From assembly GCA_016297675.1 (NCBI GenBank), contig JAEDGE010000047.1, forward strand, positions 1-13,576: a stretch of DNA of 13,576 nt, given 5' to 3'. Made by a program: the position numbers and the translations under genes. How positions within the stretch are numbered: position 1 is the stretch's first letter; the number at the start of each line of letters is the position of its first letter. Below the pieces are notes generated by a model, which ran no database searches, had not been told where the DNA came from, and saw nothing but the letters and a program-made list of their open reading frames with translations. Source of the stretch: Oscillospiraceae bacterium (GTDB taxonomy: Bacteria; Bacillota; Clostridia; Oscillospirales; Ruminococcaceae). Shown here in pieces: positions 1-7,576 of the stretch.

Positions 1-4
1 CAGA

Positions 5-47
5 AAAACAACCACTTCTGATTTTCACTGTCAGAAGTGGTTGTTTT
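5..47 (-). terminator. Rho-independent terminator of the ABC transporter gene
   Basis: A perfect 17-bp inverted repeat (arms 5-21 and 31-47, 9-base loop) lies 30 bases beyond the stop codon of the minus-strand ABC transporter gene. Read on the minus strand, the stem runs straight into a T-rich end at the left edge of the window. The plus-strand side also ends in TTTTATTT, so it could act in both directions and stop a convergent gene outside the window. Confidence 0.88.
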
Positions 48-77
48 ATTTCCTTTGCAGTTGTTTGATAGATGCAA

Positions 78-3047
78 TTACTCCGTCCGCAATGCCTCCA
101 CTGGATCTTTTTTCGCTGCAATTTTTGCTGGAATCAATCCCGCAATCCAAGTCAGGAACATACTGATTGCAACCAGTATCACAGCGCCTGCTGGCGGCAA
201 AAAGGCTTTCAGTCCCTCAATTCCTGTCACACCATAGATAATTGCATTGATTGGTATGGTGGTCAGCAAAGATACTCCAATTCCAATGACGCCGGATGCC
301 AAACCAACCAGCAGCGTTTCCGCATTAAATACCGTAGAAACATCGTGCTTAGAAGCCCCCATTGCACGCAAAATACCGATTTCTCTCGTTCGTTCCAATA
401 CAGAAATATATGTGATGATTCCAATCATAATCGAAGAGACAACCAAAGAAATCCCAACAAAAGCAATCAAAAGATAAGAAATCCCACTGATAATATCTGT
501 GATAGACGACATCAGCAATGCAACATAGTCAGTATAGTGAATTTGGTCTTCTTCTGAAACAGAGTCATTATAATCTGCAATCGCATCGGAAATAGTATCC
601 TTATCTCGGAATGTCTTTGCATAAATCCGAATAGCAGATGGGTCATCCTGACTCGCATAACCCAAGATGGACATGTTTTCTTCATAGGTAGACTGTGAAA
701 TCACTTCCGGCGTAAACTGATCAAATATCGAAACATATTGTGCATCTGTTAGCTTTGACGGATCCAGCATCGCTGCTAATTGCTCTGTACTGAGACTGGA
801 AAGCTGTTGGTTCATTTGTTCCTGATACTGCTCCGTATACTGTTGTTTGATTGCTTCTGACAAATAACTATAGAGCGTTTCATCATCCATTTGCTGAATG
901 TAAGTAGTTACAGATTCTTTCTCCACACCCATTTCCTGAGCATAGGCATCTGTAATCTGTGCTTCTAATTCTGCTCTTGTATAAGAAGAAAGCGTTTTAT
1001 CGACATATGTCTGCATCTCTGTTTCATTTGGAAGTGTGACAAGATAACGGTAAACTTCTGCTTTTTGCTCTGTTTGTAAGGCAGTAAGATAATCTTTTGC
1101 ATCTGCGATTTTTTCTGCATCTGTCTTTCCTGTATTTTCATCCGATGCGAACCCTGCTCCCAGTAAAATATCTGTATCTGGATGTTCCTGTTGTTCCTTG
1201 ACAATTTCACTGTTATTTGTCTGTTCCATCACATAAGATGTTAGCTGATTGGTATATCCAATATAGCCATTTATCATCGCTGTACTTGCTTCTTCATTTG
1301 GACGAATAAAGCCGGTGATTTTTAGTGTCGTTCCTACATCTTCTGCATGATACAGCACATCCAGACCCGTTTCATTTTGTGTCAAATCAGTATATCCAGA
1401 ACCATCCTTGTTCTTCTGATAGTATTCACAGGGTAAAATCAACTTAAATTCTTTCTCACACAAATCCTCATAAGACCATTTTGTTTGTCCATAATCGGTA
1501 ACAACCTCGCCTTTCATGGCTTTTGTCAGAATTTCTGGCAACCTTTCTTCTTCCTTCATGCCCAATGCATATAGAACAATATCCGGCAGAGCGTTATCTT
1601 TAGATAATACGACAACCACCTCATCATAATTCTGCGGCCAGCTGCCATAGACCAAATCATATTGATCATAGAGTAATTCGTTGACAGGATCCCCGTTTTC
1701 GGCTGGTAACAATTCCTCCCAGATATTCACATTTCCCATGGGAGACATGCTCATCAGACTGCTGTTGCTTTCCATTGTTTTCATAGATTCCGATTCGTCC
1801 ATGCCAAACGCTTTATTGTATGTTTCCATAAAATCAGACTTTACAATATTTCCATCTGGATCTTCTGTAAAAATCGGCATTTGAATCGCATACTGATAGG
1901 AAATCGCACTTGCATGTTCCTGAATTTCTTCATTGCTGGAAACATATTCTTTGAACGCTTTCATATTATTGGTTTGTGTTGCTGTCGAATTAAAGGAATT
2001 AAAAATTTCATAGACATCCGTATTGGCATAAACACCATTCCGTTCTTCCTCTTCCCCATCTTCTCCAGTTTCCTGCGACATAATCGACTGCATTAAACTG
2101 GTGGTATCCGTACTTTCCCGTTCAATTTCCAACGGATAAGAAGAAAGCGTGTCCTCCTGAATGGCTTCTATATAATTATTGATACCGGTAGAAAGTGCCA
2201 GAATCAAAGCAATCCCAATGATACCAATCGAACCTGCAAAAGAAGTCAACAATGTCCGTCCTTTTTTCGTCATCAAATTGTTTAAAGAAAGAGAAGTGGC
2301 TGTCAGAAAGGACATGGAGACACGTTTTTTCTGATCCTTACGCAGCGTTGCTTTTTTCTCTGTTTCTGGCGAATAAGGATTGCTGTCACTGATAATGGCA
2401 CCATCTTTAATTTTAACAATTCTATTGGCATACTGCTCTGCCAGTTCTGGATTATGCGTCACCATAATAACCAGCTTGTCTTTTGCAATCTGCTTCAGCA
2501 GTTCCATCACTTGAATACTGGTTTCACTGTCCAGTGCACCAGTCGGTTCATCTGCCAGCAAAATATCTGGATTATTAATGAGTGCACGTGCAATGGCAAC
2601 ACGCTGCATCTGTCCGCCAGACATTTGATTTGGTTTTTTATGCAGCTGGTTTCCCAATCCCACTTGTTCCAGTGCAGCAATCGCTCTTTTTTTGCGTTCC
2701 GACTTGGAAACACCAGAAATCGTCAACGCCAACTCTACATTTGCAAGAACAGTTTGATGTGGTATCAGATTATAACTCTGAAAGATAAACCCAATGGAAT
2801 GATTTCGATAGGCATCCCAATCCCTTGATTTGTAATCTTTCGTGGAAATACCATTGATGATCAGATCACCAGAAGTATAATGATCCAATCCGCCGATAAT
2901 GTTCAACATCGTAGTCTTTCCACAGCCAGAATGCCCCAGAATCGCTACAAACTCATTCTCCCGAAATGTCAGATCCACACCATTTAAGGCAGTAACACAG
3001 TTTTCACCGCTACCATATTGCTTTATAATTTTTTTTAATTGTAGCAT
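78..3047 (-). CDS. ABC transporter, fused ATP-binding and FtsX/MacB-type permease
   Basis: A 989-residue membrane protein of the MacB/LolCDE-like (FtsX-permease) class, which couples ATP hydrolysis to movement of an extracytoplasmic domain; substrates include peptides, antibiotics and lipids, and this one is unknown. The ATPase is N-terminal: Walker A GHSGCGKT at 38-45, Q-loop Q90, signature SGGQ 143-146, Walker B ILLADEP 162-168, H-loop His198. A first membrane helix lies near 268-290. A very large extracytoplasmic domain follows (about 292-850, rich in Q, E, S, T and Y), then three helices near 856-880, 912-938 and 951-972. The FtsX hallmark ERTREIGILRAMGAS (885-899) and the C-terminal KDPVEALR are clear. 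E. coli MacB has about 650 residues, so the size gain is all in the outer domain. The start at 3047 has AGGA about 9 bases upstream. It appears monocistronic, with its own promoter and terminator. Confidence 0.93.
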   Translation of the reverse strand: MLQLKKIIKQYGSGENCVTALNGVDLTFRENEFVAILGHSGCGKTTMLNIIGGLDHYTSGDLIINGISTKDYKSRDWDAYRNHSIGFIFQSYNLIPHQTVLANVELALTISGVSKSERKKRAIAALEQVGLGNQLHKKPNQMSGGQMQRVAIARALINNPDILLADEPTGALDSETSIQVMELLKQIAKDKLVIMVTHNPELAEQYANRIVKIKDGAIISDSNPYSPETEKKATLRKDQKKRVSMSFLTATSLSLNNLMTKKGRTLLTSFAGSIGIIGIALILALSTGINNYIEAIQEDTLSSYPLEIERESTDTTSLMQSIMSQETGEDGEEEERNGVYANTDVYEIFNSFNSTATQTNNMKAFKEYVSSNEEIQEHASAISYQYAIQMPIFTEDPDGNIVKSDFMETYNKAFGMDESESMKTMESNSSLMSMSPMGNVNIWEELLPAENGDPVNELLYDQYDLVYGSWPQNYDEVVVVLSKDNALPDIVLYALGMKEEERLPEILTKAMKGEVVTDYGQTKWSYEDLCEKEFKLILPCEYYQKNKDGSGYTDLTQNETGLDVLYHAEDVGTTLKITGFIRPNEEASTAMINGYIGYTNQLTSYVMEQTNNSEIVKEQQEHPDTDILLGAGFASDENTGKTDAEKIADAKDYLTALQTEQKAEVYRYLVTLPNETEMQTYVDKTLSSYTRAELEAQITDAYAQEMGVEKESVTTYIQQMDDETLYSYLSEAIKQQYTEQYQEQMNQQLSSLSTEQLAAMLDPSKLTDAQYVSIFDQFTPEVISQSTYEENMSILGYASQDDPSAIRIYAKTFRDKDTISDAIADYNDSVSEEDQIHYTDYVALLMSSITDIISGISYLLIAFVGISLVVSSIMIGIITYISVLERTREIGILRAMGASKHDVSTVFNAETLLVGLASGVIGIGVSLLTTIPINAIIYGVTGIEGLKAFLPPAGAVILVAISMFLTWIAGLIPAKIAAKKDPVEALRTE

Positions 3048-3089
3048 ACGCAGGTATCCTCTCCTTCTTGTTATACCATTTTATAAAAA

Positions 3090-3108
3090 TTTCTACTCTA
3101 TATAGAAA
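3090..3108. repeat. Short palindrome in the ABC transporter leader (possible operator)
   Basis: Inverted repeat TTTCTA-N7-TAGAAA in the A/T-rich leader, between the inferred transcription start (about 3140) and the ABC transporter start codon. Its position downstream of a consensus promoter would suit a repressor operator. The region is so A/T-rich that a chance palindrome is quite possible. No regulator gene is present in the window. Confidence 0.3.
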
Positions 3109-3146
3109 AACAAAATAAAATAAAATATTTTGTAGAGCGTGAGAGT

Positions 3147-3175
3147 ATTATAACATACCTTTTCTGTGCTGTCAA
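3147..3175 (-). promoter_or_regulatory. Perfect sigma-A promoter for the ABC transporter
   Basis: On the minus strand, TTGACA (3175-3170) and TATAAT (3152-3147) are exact consensus hexamers separated by exactly 17 bases. The predicted transcription start is near 3140, giving a leader of about 90 bases before the ABC transporter start at 3047. Such a perfect promoter is expected to be strong unless repressed. Confidence 0.88.
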
Positions 3176-3189
3176 TCGAAATAAAACGA

Positions 3190-3225
3190 CTGCCATTCTT
3201 TTTTAAAAGGAATGCAGGTTTTTTC
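3190..3225 (+). terminator. Terminator-like hairpin in the divergent region
   Basis: An imperfect hairpin (CTG-C-CATTCT against GGAATG-CAG, 3190-3217, with a T/A-rich inner stem) is followed by GTTTTTTC on the plus strand. It sits upstream of the probable phosphatase promoter and behind the divergent ABC promoter, so it has no obvious plus-strand gene to terminate. It may block antisense or upstream read-through into the phosphatase gene, or be a relic. Confidence 0.4.
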
Positions 3226-3234
3226 ATTTTGTTA

Positions 3235-3263
3235 TTTACTTTTTATGAAAAGTGTGATATGAT
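3235..3263 (+). promoter_or_regulatory. Probable promoter of the PP2C phosphatase gene
   Basis: TTTACT (3235-3240), a 17-base spacer and TATGAT (3258-3263) resemble a sigma-A promoter: four of six bases match at -35 and five of six at -10. The predicted start near 3270 gives a leader of about 125 bases before the phosphatase start at 3395. Confidence 0.5.
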
Positions 3264-3394
3264 AGTAAAGGTTAAACTGTCTTCACGAAAGTACAATTTC
3301 ATGTCGGACGACCAAATATATTTAAAAGTCGTTATTCTGCGGACAGTAGAATATCTGATTTCAAAGAAAGAGAATAAGTAAGGAGATCGTAACA

Positions 3395-4351
3395 ATGAAG
3401 TTTGATACGAATCAAGAAATGGAGCAGGAAGAAGCACGATATTATTATTCCAGTAATAAAGATGAGATTTTTCAGACACAAGACGATACCCTCTTTATGA
3501 AACCCGGTATCACCTCCTATAATTTACGGGTTTCCGTTTCTACCCATATCGGGAAAGTACGTGGCAATCATGAGGATAACTTCTATTTAGAAGGACTGCG
3601 ATTGAACGAAATTTTTCGGAACGATTTTTCTGCTACCTATACAATTAGCGATGCCGATGGAATGAGCTTTGCTGTCTTTGACGGGATGGGCGGTGCAGCT
3701 TACGGGGAAATTGCCTCGGAAATCGCAGTGCAGACGATGAAAAAATATGAATATCGCTTGAAAAATGCAGAGGGTATGCGTGCAATTGATCAAATTGTGA
3801 CTGAATTTGTCACAGAAGCAAATAATGCGATCTGTGACATGTTGCGAGAAAAAAATAGCTTGAGCGGCGGTACCACTTTTGCAATGCTGTATTTTATCGG
3901 CGGTTTGGCAAAACTCTATTATCTTGGAGACAGCCGAATCTATATGCAGGATGAGGAAGATTTAATTTGTTTGACCAGAGATCATACACTGGCAAATCAA
4001 AAGTTGGATGCTGGTATTTATACAGAAGCAGAGGCAAATAAAAGTGCTGATCAACACCGCCTGACATTGTACATTGGTGTGGACAAGAACGAGCTCGGTT
4101 TGAATGCAGACAGCCGTCCACCCGTTGCCCTACAGCCGGGCAGAAAATTTCTTCTGTGTACGGATGGTCTGGTGGATATGTGCTCCGAACAGGAGATACA
4201 GGATATTTTATCACAAAATTATTTTAATGAAGCCGCTGTATTGGTACAAACAGCTGTTAATTATGGCGGTATTGATAATGTGACTTGCATTGTATTGGAA
4301 ATTATCCCAATTGAAGAAAATATAGATATTGAACCTGAAAATATTATTTAA
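3395..4351 (+). CDS. PP2C-family Ser/Thr protein phosphatase
   Basis: A 318-residue soluble, metal-dependent (Mn/Mg) protein phosphatase of the PPM/PP2C family, acting in the cytoplasm. The family motifs appear in order: RGNHEDNF (56-63, Arg and Glu/Asp of motif 1), FAVFDGMGG (92-100, metal-binding Asp96), SGGTT (157-161), LGDSRIY (177-183), CTDGLVD (255-261, Asp257) and GGIDNVTC (291-298, Asp294). All metal-ligand aspartates are present, so it should be active. It has about 45 residues before the catalytic domain and no membrane segment. AAGGAG lies 9 bases before the ATG. In Firmicutes such phosphatases (PrpC/Stp) usually sit beside a PrkC-type PASTA kinase; no kinase is in this window, so its target is unknown. 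It appears to be transcribed alone. Confidence 0.93.
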   Translation: MKFDTNQEMEQEEARYYYSSNKDEIFQTQDDTLFMKPGITSYNLRVSVSTHIGKVRGNHEDNFYLEGLRLNEIFRNDFSATYTISDADGMSFAVFDGMGGAAYGEIASEIAVQTMKKYEYRLKNAEGMRAIDQIVTEFVTEANNAICDMLREKNSLSGGTTFAMLYFIGGLAKLYYLGDSRIYMQDEEDLICLTRDHTLANQKLDAGIYTEAEANKSADQHRLTLYIGVDKNELGLNADSRPPVALQPGRKFLLCTDGLVDMCSEQEIQDILSQNYFNEAAVLVQTAVNYGGIDNVTCIVLEIIPIEENIDIEPENII

Positions 4352-4371
4352 TACATTTAGAAATGCAAATA

Positions 4372-4413
4372 AAAAGCAGAGGCTGTGTTGATTTCATCGC
4401 AGCGTCTGCTTTT
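4372..4413. terminator. Bidirectional terminator between convergent genes
   Basis: A 14-bp stem with one mismatch (arms 4372-4385 and 4400-4413) sits between the phosphatase stop and the symporter stop. It is followed by a T-rich end on both strands: TTTTCTATTATT on plus, TTTTATTTGC on minus. It therefore serves both convergent genes. Confidence 0.85.
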
Positions 4414-4440
4414 CTATTATTGTACAATTTTAAGTATTTC

Positions 4441-5853
4441 TTATTTTTGCAATGCACTCTTTTTAAAGTAAGCTTTCGTATCTTTTGCAATGACTCCAGA
4501 AAGTGCAATCAATGCAATAATATTCGGCAATGCCATCAATCCGTTGAAAATATCTGCGATATTCCAAACTGCTTCTACTGTCAGATACGGTCCAATAAAG
4601 ACAGCGACAATATACAACCAACGGAATAAAACAGTCGTGGACTTTCGAGAACCAATCACATAGGAAAGACAACGTTCTGAATAATAACTCCACCCAAGAA
4701 TAGTGGTAAAGGCAAAGAACACCAGACAGATCATTAGGATAAATACCGGAAATTGTCCACCGATTGGCAAACCACTCTGGAATGCTGCGGTAGTAATTTC
4801 TACCCCTTCCAGATTGGGATCTGCCCAAGAACCAGCCATGACAATGGAAAGACCTGTCATCGTACAAATAACAACAGTATCAATAAAGGTACCAGTCATT
4901 GTAACCAAACCTTGCCGTACTGGTTCCTTTGTCTGTGCAGCAGCGGCAGCAATTGGTGCAGAACCTAAGCCAGCTTCATTGGAGAAAATCCCTCTTGCAA
5001 CACCCTTTTGCAATGCAATCATCATGGCGCCCAATGCACCGCCGGCTGCTGCTCGCATACCAAATGCACTTTCTACAATTTCCAATAATGCACTCGGTAA
5101 CTTTGTAATATTGGTAATGATGATAACTAACACACAGATCACATATAAAATTGCCATAAACGGTACCACAACCTGTGAAACCTTGGAAATTCTCTTCAAT
5201 CCACCAATGATCACCAATGCAACACATACTGTTACCAAAAGACCACTGATCACGGTTGTCCATGTGTAATCGTGATCAAATAAGCTAAATGCAATATGTG
5301 TTCCCTCTGCATCGAAAAAATTATTTGCAGCAGAGGTAATCCCATTGATCTGTGTAATGGTACCGATCCCCATCAGACCAGCCAATGCACCAAAAATTGC
5401 AAATAACTTTGCCAGCCACTTCCACCGTTCACCCATTCCACGTTCAATATAATAGAATGGTCCACCATGATAATGTCCCTCAGCATCAATTGTACGATAC
5501 TTGATAGCAAGAAAACCTTCTGCATATTTCGTTGCCATACCAAGTAAAGCCGCAATTACCATCCAAAATAATGCACCTGGTCCACCGGCAGCCATTGCCG
5601 TGGCAACCCCAACGATATTTCCTGTACCAATGGTCGCAGAAAGTGCGGTACAAAGTGCGGCAAAACTGGAAACTTCTCCATCACCATCTGATTCATTTTT
5701 TACCATGAATTTTAAGGCTTTTCCAAGATGCCGAAATTGTAATCCGCAGCAGCGAATGGTAAGCCAAACACCACACGCCATGATTAAAACAATCAGCGGA
5801 ATGCCCCACACAAAGCCGTCAATTTTTTCTATTATTTTATTTATACTGTCCAT
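4441..5853 (-). CDS. alsT: AGCS-family sodium:alanine/glycine symporter
   Basis: A 470-residue polytopic inner-membrane protein of the alanine/glycine:cation symporter (AGCS) family, which imports small neutral amino acids with sodium. The length is typical and the family signatures are intact: the N-terminal ALSATIGTGNIVGVATA region, GGPGALFWM, GGPFYYIERGMG, GIFSNEAGLGSAPIAAAA and GWSYYSERC. About ten or eleven hydrophobic segments are visible. The start at 5853 is preceded by AGGGG about 9 bases away. It lies just past the terminator of the redox operon; I found no convincing promoter in the 110-base gap, so it may depend on partial read-through or on a weak promoter I cannot identify. Substrate preference (alanine versus glycine) cannot be read from the sequence. 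The symbol alsT is by family resemblance. Confidence 0.93.
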   Translation of the reverse strand: MDSINKIIEKIDGFVWGIPLIVLIMACGVWLTIRCCGLQFRHLGKALKFMVKNESDGDGEVSSFAALCTALSATIGTGNIVGVATAMAAGGPGALFWMVIAALLGMATKYAEGFLAIKYRTIDAEGHYHGGPFYYIERGMGERWKWLAKLFAIFGALAGLMGIGTITQINGITSAANNFFDAEGTHIAFSLFDHDYTWTTVISGLLVTVCVALVIIGGLKRISKVSQVVVPFMAILYVICVLVIIITNITKLPSALLEIVESAFGMRAAAGGALGAMMIALQKGVARGIFSNEAGLGSAPIAAAAAQTKEPVRQGLVTMTGTFIDTVVICTMTGLSIVMAGSWADPNLEGVEITTAAFQSGLPIGGQFPVFILMICLVFFAFTTILGWSYYSERCLSYVIGSRKSTTVLFRWLYIVAVFIGPYLTVEAVWNIADIFNGLMALPNIIALIALSGVIAKDTKAYFKKSALQK

Positions 5854-5870
5854 TTTTATCAGCCCCTATT

Positions 5871-5913
5871 ATGAAAAGAAAGGCAAGGCACGCACCAAAG
5901 GCGGCCTTGCCTT
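5871..5913 (-). terminator. Terminator of the Hdr/Flox redox operon
   Basis: A perfect 10-bp G/C-rich inverted repeat (arms 5880-5889 and 5904-5913, 14-base loop) lies about 50 bases past the stop codon of the flavoprotein gene. On the minus strand it is followed by TTTCTTTTC (5879-5871). It separates the redox operon from the symporter gene; a fraction of read-through into the symporter is possible. Confidence 0.82.
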
Positions 5914-5963
5914 TTATCAAGAAAAATCACTTTTAAACCATCGTTTTCCCAGAAGAAAAATAC

Positions 5964-7562
5964 TTAGTCATTTACTTTTCTGGTATAATCCGGCAGCAGC
6001 ATCGGAGAAACAGTATCTGGTGTAATACCTGCCTCTTCCAATTCCTTTTCAAACTTTGCAACATGATCCAGTGTCAGCTTGCCAACTACGACATCCTTTG
6101 CCTTTGCAGCTGCATACTTACCAGCATTTCTGCCAAATACGATTACATCCAGCAAAGAGTTACCCATCAGTCTGTTTTCGCCATGTACACCACCAGCTGC
6201 TTCCCCTGCAACAAACAGGTTTTCTACACAGGTCTGGCTATCTGTACCAACCTTTACACCACCATTTTGATAGTGCAGTGTTGGATAGATAATGATTGGC
6301 TGCTTCCGAATATCAATACCATACTTGCCGAACATCCGCAACATTGCCGGAATTCTCTTTTCAATGGTGCCTTCGCCGTTTTTCAAATCAATCATTGGGG
6401 TATCCAACCAAACACCCTGACCACCCGGTGTATTCACCTGATTGCCACGACGGCATTCACGAATGACTGTTGCAGCGGTTACATCACGGGTTTCCAGCGG
6501 ATTCATAAATACTTCGCCCTTTACGTTTACAAGCTTTGCACCCAGAGAACGAACTTTTTCTGTTACCAATGCACCGAAAATCTGTTCTGGGAAAGCCGCA
6601 CCAGTCGGGTGATACTGCAAAGTATACTGTTCACGCAGCGGGGCACCAACACGATATGCCAGTACCAGACCATCTGCAGTTGCACCATAGTGATTAGAAG
6701 TTGGGAATCCCTGATAGTGCATTCTGCCTGCACCACCGGTAGCAATAACAACTACTTTTGCCTTTGCAATCAGAATTTCACCAGTTTCCATATTCTGGAG
6801 AACCGCACCAGCACAGTGACCCTTGTCATCCAGAATCAGTTCAATGGCAGAGGTAAAGTCAATGACCGGAATCTGACGGTTCAGAACTTCATCCCGCAGA
6901 GTCCGCATGATTTCTGCACCGGAATAGTCCTTTGCAGCGTGCATTCTCTTTCTGGAAGTACCCCCACCGTGTGTAGTAATCATATTGCCGTCTTTGTCCT
7001 TATCGAACTCTACGCCCAGTTTATTCAGCCACTGAATACAATCCGGTGCTTCTGTTACCAGCTTGTAAACCAGTTCCTTATCCGCTGCAAAGTGACCGCC
7101 GCCGTAAGCATCCAGAAAATGCTGTGCCGGAGAATCGTTTGGCTTATCCGCAGCCTGAATGCCACCTTCTGCCATCATGGTATTTGCATCACCAATCCGC
7201 AGCTTGGTAACCATCATAACTTTCTGACCAGCTTCGTCTGCTTCAATGGCAGCAGATGCACCGGCACCGCCGCCGCCAATGATCAGAACATCGGTTTCAT
7301 AATCCGGACAGGAAAGATCCGGCAGATTATCCTTCAAACGGCTGTCGGACTGCAACAGTTTAACCAGTTCCTTTGGTGCTTTCTCGCCCTTGTTCGGACC
7401 AACGCTCAGAACATCAAACTGATCTTCCCGATAATCCGGATGGTTTTCTTTCAGAACCTGTTCCTTTTCTTCTGCGGTCATTCTTCTTGGTTCCATCGCC
7501 GCATTTGCTTCTCTCGCAGCTTCTACCAGCTTAATGGATTCCAGCATTTCTTCTGTATACAT
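5964..7562 (-). CDS. Fumarate reductase/succinate dehydrogenase-type flavoprotein
   Basis: A 532-residue FAD protein of the SdhA/FrdA/TfrA family, probably the terminal reductase of the upstream operon and probably soluble, since no membrane anchor gene is present. Residues 1-85 are an extension; the FAD fold starts with DVLIIGGGGAGASAA (91-105). Residues that align with the E. coli FrdA active site are all present: HPTG (His318), Thr334-Glu335, Arg359 (the proton-transfer arginine, in TRD), His430 (in TLHYQNGG) and Arg464 (in GENRLMGNSL). Two oddities stand out. The histidine that binds FAD covalently in FrdA (SHT) is Asn127 here (ANT), so FAD should be non-covalent. Only about 42 residues follow the AGKYAAAKA helix, so the usual C-terminal helical domain of about 150 residues is absent. 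GGAGG lies 9 bases before the ATG, 14 bases after the upstream stop. Fumarate is the likely but unproven substrate; another enoate is possible. Confidence 0.88.
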   Translation of the reverse strand: MYTEEMLESIKLVEAAREANAAMEPRRMTAEEKEQVLKENHPDYREDQFDVLSVGPNKGEKAPKELVKLLQSDSRLKDNLPDLSCPDYETDVLIIGGGGAGASAAIEADEAGQKVMMVTKLRIGDANTMMAEGGIQAADKPNDSPAQHFLDAYGGGHFAADKELVYKLVTEAPDCIQWLNKLGVEFDKDKDGNMITTHGGGTSRKRMHAAKDYSGAEIMRTLRDEVLNRQIPVIDFTSAIELILDDKGHCAGAVLQNMETGEILIAKAKVVVIATGGAGRMHYQGFPTSNHYGATADGLVLAYRVGAPLREQYTLQYHPTGAAFPEQIFGALVTEKVRSLGAKLVNVKGEVFMNPLETRDVTAATVIRECRRGNQVNTPGGQGVWLDTPMIDLKNGEGTIEKRIPAMLRMFGKYGIDIRKQPIIIYPTLHYQNGGVKVGTDSQTCVENLFVAGEAAGGVHGENRLMGNSLLDVIVFGRNAGKYAAAKAKDVVVGKLTLDHVAKFEKELEEAGITPDTVSPMLLPDYTRKVND

Positions 7563-7576
7563 GATGCCGCACCTCC

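Larger units (their letters stand above)
3048..3394. other. Divergent intergenic region
   Basis: 347 A/T-rich bases between the minus-strand ABC transporter and the plus-strand phosphatase. It holds the ABC promoter (3147-3175), a palindrome in its leader (3090-3108), a terminator-like hairpin (3190-3225) and a probable phosphatase promoter (3235-3263). The phosphatase leader contains a 26-codon open frame (3301-3381), but no ribosome binding site precedes it, so I do not call it a gene. No RNA gene or known riboswitch was recognised. Confidence 0.6.

Noticed and set aside
3301..3381. A 26-codon open frame in the phosphatase leader as a regulatory leader peptide
   Set aside because: No Shine-Dalgarno precedes its ATG and the peptide shows no run of a single amino acid or attenuator structure. 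Its stop codon overlaps the phosphatase ribosome binding site, probably by chance.
5854..5963. A separate promoter or a glycine/alanine-sensing riboswitch for the symporter
   Set aside because: The 110-base gap is mostly occupied by the operon terminator; no good -35/-10 pair was found and there is too little space for a known amino-acid riboswitch.
5964..7562. Truncation of the flavoprotein by frameshift
   Set aside because: Only about 110 bases separate its stop from the symporter gene and they hold a clean terminator, so there is no leftover C-terminal domain sequence. The shorter form looks natural.
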